Under the pieces are notes generated by a model. That model ran no database searches. It saw only the letters and a list, made by a program, of their open reading frames with translations, and had not been told where the DNA came from. A program made the translations under genes and the position numbers. Positions 1-6,595 of a stretch of DNA of 15,965 nt are shown in pieces; position 1 is the first letter of the stretch, and every line of letters starts with the position of its first letter. This DNA comes from Limnoglobus sp. (GTDB lineage: Bacteria; Planctomycetota; Planctomycetia; Gemmatales; Gemmataceae): NCBI GenBank assembly GCA_025353985.1, contig JANXNT010000856.1, positions 1 through 15,965 of the forward strand, given 5' to 3'.

Positions 1-199
1 AATCGGTCCAAAACCGACCTTTTAAGGCAATCTCAGTCAAAAACAGCCTTGGATTTCAAGCGTTTTACCCCGTGAACGGTTACCGCGTCTCACTCACGGC
101 AAGGGAGTAAAGTGTGTTGAAATCCCTCCGAATGCCGTAAACCCTTTCCAGACAAGTAGATTCGCCGAACTCGTTACAAGACCCGCGCTGTAGTGGTAA
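1..199. other. Intergenic region at left edge, no gene seen
   Basis: No convincing reading frame is present. Downstream of the minus-strand gene that ends at 200 there is a weak hairpin candidate at 70-99 (CCGTGA pairing with TCACGG across a long loop), but no T-run follows it, so I do not call a terminator. The gene on the far left of this gap, if any, lies outside the window. Confidence 0.5.
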
Positions 200-778
200 T
201 TACTTCGCCTGTCCACCGAGTTTCTCTAAGTCGTATCGACGTTGGGCATTTGCGCCACCCTCCCGCCAAGTCCACGCCTCCTCGTGAGTGGCCCCGCCAT
301 TACGAGCCGCTTTGTACTGCGTGTATTGTGCTTCAACGATATTTTGAAGTCCGCTAATAGCAACGTCTACACCTCTGCTGTATAAGTCCAGAAACGCTTT
401 GCGGGGATCGCCCTTCAAGCCTTTTTTGCCAGCAGCGAGAATACCCTGAAGGATTTGCAGTTCATTCGTACCATCGAATTTGACCCCATCCGTCGAAAGT
501 CGAGTTAGCAAGGCGCTTGCGCGAGCGGCTTGAGCAGCAGTTGCTCGCACGGTTTTCGACAATTCTTCAAGTTCGGTCAGTTCCGCTTCAGTTAGTGGCG
601 ATTTGTTAGCTAATCCACTGGTATATGCGGCGAAAGGGTCCAAATTTCCTCCAGCATAGCTTGAGGATTGAATCGCTATGACTTGGAACATTTCGTTGGC
701 AGCGCGGATCAGAGCATCGGATAATGCACACTGATACGCAGTTTCGATCATATTTGCGAGTGGCAAGTCAGTTATCAC
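200..778 (-). CDS. Hypothetical protein, 192 aa, translationally coupled to a small upstream peptide frame
   Basis: I do not recognise the family. The frame opens with GTG and ends with TAA. The protein has no signal peptide, no membrane segment and one cysteine (near residue 17). It is rich in Ala, Glu and Leu and looks largely helical: a helix-prone stretch covers about residues 60-95 (EAELTELEELSKTVRATAAQ) and another covers about 130-165. Its GTG start overlaps the TGA stop of the upstream Pro/Thr-rich frame as GTGA, a classic translational-coupling arrangement, which suggests the two are made from one message. A later ATG (residue 10) could also serve as start. Codon use is less GC-biased than in recN next door. 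The uninterrupted length and the coupled start support a real gene; function is unknown. Confidence 0.6.
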   Translation of the reverse strand: MITDLPLANMIETAYQCALSDALIRAANEMFQVIAIQSSSYAGGNLDPFAAYTSGLANKSPLTEAELTELEELSKTVRATAAQAARASALLTRLSTDGVKFDGTNELQILQGILAAGKKGLKGDPRKAFLDLYSRGVDVAISGLQNIVEAQYTQYKAARNGGATHEEAWTWREGGANAQRRYDLEKLGGQAK

Positions 779-1009
779 GGTAGGGGTACCGTGGTCGTCG
801 GCGACATCGTCGCATCTGGAGGAGGCGTGGTCGAAGGCGGCATCGTGGTCGAAGGTGGCATCGTGCTACCGGGTGCGATTGTCGCGATGGGGGGGCATAA
901 CGACTGTCGGAGTCGTGCCGCTCGCGTCGGGTGGTTGTTCCATCGTTGTCGATGGCAACACCAATTCACTGAGAGATTCGAGATTCAGACGGAAACTCTT
1001 CTTGCGCAT
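775..1009 (-). CDS. Small Pro/Thr-rich peptide with leader-like N-terminus; reading frame broken at a C7 run
   Basis: From the ATG at 1009 the frame reads MRKKSFRLNLESL and continues to a TAG at 866-868, giving 47 aa. An AGGA box (1017-1020) sits 7 nt before the ATG. After codon 38 there is a run of seven C on the minus strand (889-895 on the plus strand). If one C is skipped or absent, the frame continues as a Pro/Thr/Ser/Met-rich tail with repeated STMPPSTT-like units and ends at TGA 775-777, overlapping the GTG of the next gene; the joined product would be 77 aa without cysteine. The basic start followed by F-x-L-x-L resembles the FNLD-type box of some RiPP leader peptides, but no modifying enzyme is in the window and the tail lacks Cys. 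It could be a sequencing indel, a pseudogene or +1 frameshifting at CCC-C. The likeness to leaders is inference only. Confidence 0.45.
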
Positions 1010-1090
1010 GACATGATCCTGATAGAGAGGTGGAGTGGCTTGGAATCAAACCTCAAGCAATCTACGCGTTAAACACTTAAACTGCAAATG

Positions 1091-1110
1091 AATTGTGCAC
1101 AATTTGTCAA
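1091..1110 (-). promoter_or_regulatory. TTGACA box abutting a perfect 14-bp palindrome (candidate operator/promoter)
   Basis: On the minus strand a consensus -35 hexamer TTGACA (1105-1110) is followed at once by the perfect palindrome AATTGTGCACAATT (1091-1104). A -10 at normal spacing is poor (TTGCAG at 17 nt). The palindrome would occupy the spacer, where a dimeric repressor would block RNA polymerase. The site lies about 80 bp upstream of the small Pro/Thr-rich peptide and would control it and the coupled 192-aa gene. The motifs are seen in the sequence; the function is inferred. Confidence 0.4.
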
Positions 1111-1277
1111 TTATTTTGAATAAGTTGCTTTTAGGCTGTTAATCGCTGATACAATTACATTGCGAGAAAGTAACTGCCCCTCAATCGCCCTTCGAATTAC
1201 TGCCACGTGAGGTATCACCGGTTCAAAGCGAAGTGGCATTTTCGTCGTGATTGGAACCTTCACTTCACATCGTCAGT

Positions 1278-1289
1278 GTACTTGTGTAC
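1278..1289 (+). promoter_or_regulatory. GTAC-N4-GTAC box upstream of recN (LexA-operator candidate)
   Basis: GTACTTGTGTAC forms a two-armed inverted repeat ending 9 nt before the recN ATG. It closely resembles the LexA box described for cyanobacteria (RGTACNNNDGTWCB), differing only at the first flanking base. recN is a textbook SOS gene, so a LexA site here fits, although the planctomycete LexA motif may differ. A weak promoter candidate, TTGCTT-N19-TACAAT, lies further upstream (1125-1155). Confidence 0.45.
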
Positions 1290-1298
1290 CATAGGCGT

Positions 1299-3020
1299 AT
1301 GTTGCGTGAACTCGCCGTTCAAAACCTCGCCGTGATCGAAGATGTCCGGGTCGAACTGCGCTCGGGTTTTTGCGCCTGGACGGGCGAAACCGGGGCTGGG
1401 AAATCGCTGCTTCTCGGTGCGCTCGGGCTGCTCCTCGGCGAGCGTGGCTCGGTCGATCTCATTCGCACGGGTGCCGAGGAACTGCGCGTCACGGGGCGAT
1501 TCGATTTCATTCGCCAGGAACAAAAACAAGCCGTCGAAGCGATTCTAAACGATACGCTTTCCGAAGAAGAACTGATCGTGACGCGGCGACTGTCGCGCTC
1601 TGGCCGCAGTACCGCACTCGTCAACGAGCAACCGGTGGCGGTCACGACCCTAAAACGGCTCGGTGAAATTCTCGTCGATGTCCACGGTCAGCGCGAAAGC
1701 TACTCGCTGCTTCAACCCGCGTATCAACTCGAAGTCCTCGATGCGTTCGGACGATTGGCCGAACCGCGTGCGAAGTACATCGCCGCCGCCGACAAAGTTC
1801 GCGAACTGCGGAAGACACACAAATCTTTATCGGATGCGCGCCAAACCCGGCAACGCGAACTCGCGTTACTGCGGTTCGAGCGCGACGAACTCGATGCCGC
1901 GAACTTGCAACCGAACGAATGGCAATCGCTGCAAAAAGAGCGTGAGACGCGGATTCATGCGCAGTCGCTCACCAAATTCACCGCGAGCGTGGCGAGCCGA
2001 CTTTACGACGACGATGGCTCTGTTGTCGAGACGCTCGGCCGACTCATTAAAGAGGCCCATCACTGGTCGGCGATCAGCGATACGCTTGCCGATGTCGCGA
2101 AACGGCTCGATGCGTTGCGCCCCGAAGTGCAAGACCTTGCGGAGACGTGCCGCGATCTTTCGGAGACATTCGAAGCCGACCCCGAACGCCTCGACGAAAT
2201 CGAACAACGGATTCAGTTCCTCGGGAAACTCACGTCGAAATACGGCCAATCGGTCGAAGAATTAATCGTGTATCAGGAGTCGCTCGAAAGCAAAGCGACG
2301 ACACTGCAGCGACAGGAAGACGACCAGGCGGGGGTCGAATCGCAGTTGCGGCCCGCGTTTCAGGAATGGAAATCGATCGCCGAAAAGCTCAGCGTGCAGC
2401 GTGCGAAAGTGGCGAAGAAACTCGCGGCAGAAGCGCAGAAACATCTGTTCGATTTGCAGATGGCCAAGGCGAAACTCGACGTGACACTCGAAACGATTTC
2501 GCTCGGCGACGACCCAATGATCGGCGACATCCCCGCGTACGGTATCGACCAGATGGAGATTTTACTGACCGCGAACCCCGGCGAGCCAGCGCGGCCATTA
2601 CGCAAAGTCGCATCGGGCGGGGAACTCTCGCGAACGATGCTTGCGTTAAAAACCGTACTGGCCGCGCACGACCCCGTTCGCACGCTCGTTGTGTTCGATG
2701 AAATTGATGCGAATGTCGGCGGGCGTCTCGGCGACGTGCTCGGCCAGAAACTCGCGGGCCTCGGGGTTTCGCACCAAGTATTATGCGTCACACACCTGCC
2801 GCAAGTCGCCAGTTATGCCGCACACCAATGGACGATCCGCAAGCAGATTTCCGGCAAACGCACCTCGACGACGATCGCTCCACTGGAAACGCTCGACGAC
2901 CGCGTCGAAGAATTAGCAATGATGCTTCGCGGCGAATCGCGTTCCGAAACCACACGAAAAGAAGCCGCCGAAATGCTAAACGCCGCACAAAAGAGCAACC
3001 CCGTTAGCCCGACGCGCTAA
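1299..3020 (+). CDS. recN: DNA repair protein RecN
   Basis: RecN is an SMC-like ATPase that acts at double-strand breaks in recombinational repair. The 573-aa frame has the family's usual length and order: the N-terminal MLRELAVQNLAVIE start typical of RecN, Walker A GETGAGKS at 29-36, a long helical coiled-coil middle (about 150-370), the ABC signature SGGELSR at about 439-445, Walker B LVVFDEIDA with D467-E468, and the H-loop region VLCVTHLPQ. I chose the ATG at 1299 because homology begins there; an in-frame TTG at 1251 would add 16 residues that run through the LexA-like box. Only a weak AGG precedes this ATG, so translation may be leaderless or from a short leader. The final codons (PVSPTR) and the stop fall in a palindromic repeat unit, so the native C-terminus was probably replaced or extended by repeat sequence. 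The catalytic parts look intact. Confidence 0.95.
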   Translation: MLRELAVQNLAVIEDVRVELRSGFCAWTGETGAGKSLLLGALGLLLGERGSVDLIRTGAEELRVTGRFDFIRQEQKQAVEAILNDTLSEEELIVTRRLSRSGRSTALVNEQPVAVTTLKRLGEILVDVHGQRESYSLLQPAYQLEVLDAFGRLAEPRAKYIAAADKVRELRKTHKSLSDARQTRQRELALLRFERDELDAANLQPNEWQSLQKERETRIHAQSLTKFTASVASRLYDDDGSVVETLGRLIKEAHHWSAISDTLADVAKRLDALRPEVQDLAETCRDLSETFEADPERLDEIEQRIQFLGKLTSKYGQSVEELIVYQESLESKATTLQRQEDDQAGVESQLRPAFQEWKSIAEKLSVQRAKVAKKLAAEAQKHLFDLQMAKAKLDVTLETISLGDDPMIGDIPAYGIDQMEILLTANPGEPARPLRKVASGGELSRTMLALKTVLAAHDPVRTLVVFDEIDANVGGRLGDVLGQKLAGLGVSHQVLCVTHLPQVASYAAHQWTIRKQISGKRTSTTIAPLETLDDRVEELAMMLRGESRSETTRKEAAEMLNAAQKSNPVSPTR

Positions 3021-3143
3021 CAATACCATCCCGTTAGCCCGAAGCGCTAGCGAGTGACGTTCACCGTCCGCGATTACACGTTTCGCGTCGCGTCGCGAAG
3101 ACTCGCCACGACTCCCTCGCTAGCGCGTCGGGCTAACAATACC
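3001..3143. repeat. Palindromic repeat, copy 1, overlapping the recN stop
   Basis: The core (about 3029-3143) starts with GTTAGCCCGAAGCGCTAGCG and ends with CTAGCGCGTCGGGCTAAC, which are inverted copies of each other with one mismatch; AACAATACC follows each side. A half unit (3001-3027) precedes it and encodes the last residues of recN. A second copy in the same orientation lies at 4805-4980. Compared with it, this copy lacks about 50 bp in the middle. The structure is like a REP or small MITE element with no coding capacity. It sits between convergent recN and the sulfatase gene. Confidence 0.85.
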
Positions 3144-3185
3144 GAACCTTCGCGGCGCGGCTAAACGAACCCCGTTTCAGACGTC

Positions 3186-4724
3186 TCATTTCGAACCGCG
3201 TTTGTCCCAGGAGATTTCGACGTCGTTCTTTTGCTTTGGCCCGGGCGTACTTCGGCCCTCGGTCACGTAGCGTTCCATTAGGGTTTTCAGTTCCTTCACC
3301 TTCGCGGTTTCGGTTGCGTACACGTTGTTTTTCTGGGTCGGGTCCGTTGCGAGGTGGAACAGTTCCCCGGCTTCGGTATGCGGTGCGTATCCGCGATCTT
3401 TCTGGAACGACATCGGTTCCCCTTTCTTGCCGTTGTCGTCGCCGGTCGGCGCGAGGATCAACGTCTAATCTCCGCGGCGAATCGCGAACTTACCCTGCCC
3501 GCTGTGATGCACCGTTGCTTCCCGCAGCGGGGCGTTTCGTTTTTCGCCGAGTAGCGCTGGGAGGATATTGACACTGTCCACACCGGCATCGGCAGGCAGT
3601 TTGACATCCAGCTTCGCGGCCAACGTCGCCATGAGATCGACGTGGCAAATCGTCTCGTTGGACGTACTCCCCGCCGCGATTTTTCCCGGCCATCGTGCGA
3701 TAAACGGCACCCGGTGGCCGCCCTCCCAGGCGTCCCGTTTCGCACCGCGAAGTGTGCCCATACTTGCGTGCCCGAAATCCTTCAGCCTGTCATACACACC
3801 GTTTTTCACTTCGCCGGAAACCTCCGGGCCGTTGTCGCTCGTGAAGATCACGAGCGTGTTATCCGCGACGCCGCCGTGCTTCAGCGCATCGAGTACCTCC
3901 CCGACCAAGGTATCGGTCTGCAACACGAAATCGCCGTAATCGCCCGCCCTGCTCTTCCCCCGAAACGTCGCCATAGGCAAGACCGGGTAGTGCGGCGACG
4001 TGAGCGGCAGATACAGAAAAAACGGCTGGCCGGACTTCGCGGCCTTCTCGATGTACGCGACCGCACGCTTCTGCAACCCCGGCAGCACCTCGACGAGTTT
4101 CCAGTCGGGAACCATCGGGCCAGCGATGTTGAAAGCATCGCGGCCGACGGGTGCAGCGATGGAGGGAATGCCGACGGTGCGATCGTTTTCGATGAAGCAA
4201 TACGGCGGGTAGTTGGGAACGTCGGTGCCGAAGTAGGAGTCGAAACCGCGTGCGGTCGGCCCATCGGAAATCGGTTGGGTGAAGTCGCGTTTGCCGCCAT
4301 CGCCGGGCTTCGGCCAGCCCCAACCGAGGTGCCACTTGCCGATGCACGCGGTGGCGTAGCCTTTCTCCCGGAGCATCCCGGCGACCGTGAGTTGCTTCTC
4401 CGCGATTAGCGGCGGCGCGAACGAGCCGATCACGTTCCGTTGCAACCGCGTTCGCCACGCATACCGGCCCGTGAGTAGCGCGTAGCGGGTCGGCGTGCAA
4501 ACGGCGGACGGCGAGTGCGCATCGGTGAAGCGCATCCCTTCATGCGCCAGGTGATCGATGCAAGGCGTAGGGATCTTCGAAGCCGAGTTATAACAGCCCG
4601 CGTCGCCGTACCCGAGATCGTCCGCAAGGATGTAAACGATGTTCGGCCTCGCTGTCTCCGCCGCATGCAACGGGGATAGGAAGGTGAAGACCACAAGAAA
4701 CGCGAAGTGGGTCAACATTTTCAT
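3186..4724 (-). pseudogene. Formylglycine-dependent sulfatase, interrupted by one in-frame TAG
   Basis: A secreted type I sulfatase that would hydrolyse sulfate esters, probably on sulfated polysaccharides. The start MKMLTH (AGGA 8 nt upstream) is followed by a signal peptide cleaved near HAA (20-22). Family landmarks: metal ligands D35-D36 in ILADDLGYGD, the CTPTR signature with Cys76 (converted to formylglycine), K130 and H132 in GKWHLG, H245 in SPHYP, D297-N298 in SDNG, and K329 in RGAK. Codon 420 (3465-3467) is TAG, where sulfatases usually have Trp in a GDWKL-type motif (here GD-stop-TLILAP). The same frame continues for 92 codons of recognisable sulfatase C-terminus (AGELFHLATDP) to a TGA. 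Full length would be 512 codons, normal for the family. The truncated product keeps all catalytic residues but loses the C-terminal subdomain and is probably unstable. A sequencing error is the main alternative to a recent nonsense mutation. Confidence 0.85.
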
Positions 4725-4804
4725 GATCGATTCCTGGTATGCTTCGACCGGGCACGGAATCCGATGAGGAATACTATCGTATCCGCAATGGCGTGAATAC
4801 ACGG

Positions 4805-4980
4805 CTAACAATACCGATCCCGTTAGCCCGAAGCGCTATAGAGGGACGTTCACCGTCCGCAATTGCGAGTCTCGGTGAGTCTTCGAAACACGACATTTCA
4901 TACGCCAAAGAATGCACGTTTCGCGTCGCGTCTCGAAAACTCGCCACGACTCCCTCGCTAGCGCGTCGGGCTAACAATAC
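4805..4980. repeat. Palindromic repeat, copy 2, between sulfatase and esterase genes
   Basis: Direct copy of the repeat at 3001-3143: the same ends (GTTAGCCCGAAGCGCTA and CTAGCGCGTCGGGCTAAC) and the same flanking AACAATAC, but with about 50 extra bases in the middle (roughly 4865-4914). It lies 81 bp upstream of the sulfatase start and just beyond the esterase stop. Together the two copies bracket the broken sulfatase gene. Confidence 0.85.
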
Positions 4981-5015
4981 GGATTTGAATTTGCGATTTC
5001 GGACTGGCACGAAGA

Positions 5016-6062
5016 CTATTTCTTCAACAACTCCGCCATTGCCCAGCCGAAGCGTAGGCCGGTTTCGACATAGGTTTCGGCGTTGCGGTTGTAATGGTAG
5101 CCTTGGTTCTTGGGCGAATCGGCGACCTCTCGCCAGAGGTCGCGCGAATCGATGGCCGTCACGTTGCCCTCGAATGACTTGTACTTCTTCGCGTCGCTCA
5201 CCGCGAGTTGGGCCTCGGCGATCTTCTTCCCCAAACCTTCGCGGCCAGGGTTTCCGCACCCTGTCGCCAGTACGAACTTGGCCTTCGGCGCGTCGTAGTC
5301 CTTTCGCAAACTCTCGATTAGGCGGACCAGGTTCTCCTCGTATTTGCTTGCATGCGCGGCGTTGCCGATGTCCTTGTTACCCTGCCACCAAACGAACCCC
5401 GCGATCTCGTACCCTTGCTCTTTATAGCCCGGATACCACTTGGCGATGGTCTAGAGTGCGTCCGTCGCAGTGGTCATGTCGTCGTCGTACTGCTTGCCCG
5501 CGTACCACTTCACTTCCTTCTTGGGCTGGCCGTCTACCCACGAATCGGGCGTGTCCTTGTACCCGGCATAGGTCTTGCCTTCACAGGTGAACGACTTGCT
5601 GCCGGGCGGGAGCAAATCCCAACCCAGGCTGCGATTGCCGATGCACGATTTGAGAACCAGCACCGGTTCGTCGAGGACATGCCCCATCACGTAGCCGAAC
5701 CCGAGTTCTGGGCCGATCGCGTTGCCGTTGTTGGCCGTCGGGCTGAGCGGTGCGCCCTTCTTCACACGGGCATCGTGATAGTACACGTCCTTGCGTGAAG
5801 TCCATTTGTCGCCGTCCACCAGCCACGGGAATTTCTTGTCGATCCGGGTGAGGTGAGTGAGCGTCCCTTTGGCCGTCTCTGGGCCGATGTCGCCCATGCC
5901 GACCATGTTCGATTGCCCCATCAGTATGAATACCTGGATCGGCTTACCGGCCGCACTCGGTTTGTCGTCCGGTTGGGGTAAGTCGATCCGTTTCTCTCGG
6001 GCCATAGCGCACCCAACGAACGCGATCATCAGCGCGAGTGCCGCCAGGATTCGATGTCGCAT
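5016..6062 (-). pseudogene. SGNH hydrolase / sialate O-acetylesterase-type enzyme, interrupted by one in-frame TAG
   Basis: An exported carbohydrate esterase of the SGNH (DUF303-like) group that would remove acetyl groups from sugars. The start MRHRIL has AGGAG 8 nt upstream. Residues 1-21 form a signal peptide; the Cys in FVGC makes a lipoprotein possible but the box is imperfect. The nucleophile block is GQSNMVG with Ser51, followed by the GNAIGPELGFG and KSCIGNRSLGWD regions. Codon 204 (5451-5453) is TAG. The frame then continues unbroken through GFVWWQGNKD and the C-terminal YHYNRNAETY, where the catalytic His is expected, to the natural TAG at 5016. The 203-aa product therefore lacks the His and should be inactive. 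Related proteins usually have Lys, Gln or similar at the stop position (a memory-based estimate). Full length is 348 codons. It lies upstream of the sulfatase on the same strand; a similarly placed lesion in both suggests shared decay or sequence error. Confidence 0.8.
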
Positions 6063-6169
6063 AAGTCAGCTCCTTCGCGGAGTGTGTTCCCGTTTCGGGT
6101 ACCGAACATTTTACGAAATTGTCCGCGCGTCCACACGATTTCGGGGAGTCAATAAGTTTGCGTGGAAAT

Positions 6170-6475
6170 GACGTAAGTCGGAATTCGTGTTGTGCGCGGA
6201 TGGTACCCAAAAGTGTCTCAAAATGACATAGAAATGTCGCTTTCGGTCAATCTTGGTGCCATATTGATACCCATTCGGTCAATTTTTGGTCCGATTTGGT
6301 CGGTACTTGCGGCGAGTGCTCGCCGCAAGGCCGTCGCCGTAACTCACGATAATTGCGTGAGATACGGCGAAAACCTGCGAAACAGATCAGTCGTTTGCGA
6401 TCAAAAAGTGGCATTTTGAGACGTAAAAAACACGAAAAACACGGTTTTTGAACTTCCACAATTCGGACTTACGTC
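6170..6475 (-). mobile_element. MITE-like element, copy A (non-autonomous, 16-bp terminal inverted repeats)
   Basis: The ends are GACGTAAGTCGGAATT and, inverted, GACGTAAGTCCGAATT (one mismatch). The element is 306 bp and carries no transposase. An inverted copy of nearly the same length lies at 9526-9830. About 95 bp at one end are almost identical between copies and the other end is also well conserved, while the centre differs. Copy A has a perfect 11-bp-arm hairpin CTTGCGGCGAG/CTCGCCGCAAG at 6306-6329 that copy B lacks. No clear target duplication is seen. It fills the gap between the esterase start and the terminator of the Cys-rich protein gene. Confidence 0.85.
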
Positions 6476-6501
6476 GATTACGAGAGCGGTTTTCAACGCA
6501 A

Positions 6502-6546
6502 AAACACCCGATGCTCAGCGGGGGGGCCGCTGAGCATCGGGTGTTT
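6502..6546 (-). terminator. Strong intrinsic-type terminator for the Cys-rich protein gene
   Basis: A perfect 19-bp stem (AAACACCCGATGCTCAGCG with its complement) closes a 7-base G/C loop. On the minus strand a run of T residues continues from the stem (6501-6504) before GCG. It follows the 6596-7858 gene. The stem is symmetric and could also stop plus-strand transcription. Confidence 0.8.
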
Positions 6547-6554
6547 GGAAGTTA

Positions 6555-6584
6555 GCAGAAGGGCGAACGGGTTTGCCCTTCTGC
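6555..6584 (-). terminator. Second hairpin directly after the Cys-rich protein gene stop
   Basis: A perfect 10-bp stem GCAGAAGGGC/GCCCTTCTGC with a 10-base loop starts 11 nt beyond the TAA. It is the first of two tandem hairpins; it has no T-run of its own. It may protect the 3' end or support the stronger terminator that follows. Confidence 0.5.
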
Positions 6585-6595
6585 GTGGTTACAAC

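Noticed and set aside
791..1072. Plus-strand open frame of 93 codons with Gly/Val repeats
   Set aside because: It is the complement of the Pro/Thr-repeat tail, has no ribosome site, and the minus strand has a better start with an AGGA box and coupling to the next gene.
4725..4811. N-terminal extension of the sulfatase frame (29 codons)
   Set aside because: It runs into the palindromic repeat and precedes a clean signal peptide with a ribosome site at 4724.
3186..6062. Reassigned or suppressed amber codon
   Set aside because: The esterase, lipoprotein and DUF1559 genes stop naturally at TAG at the expected family ends, and the two internal TAGs replace different expected residues, so recent nonsense changes or sequence errors are more likely. 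Not fully excluded without genome-wide data.
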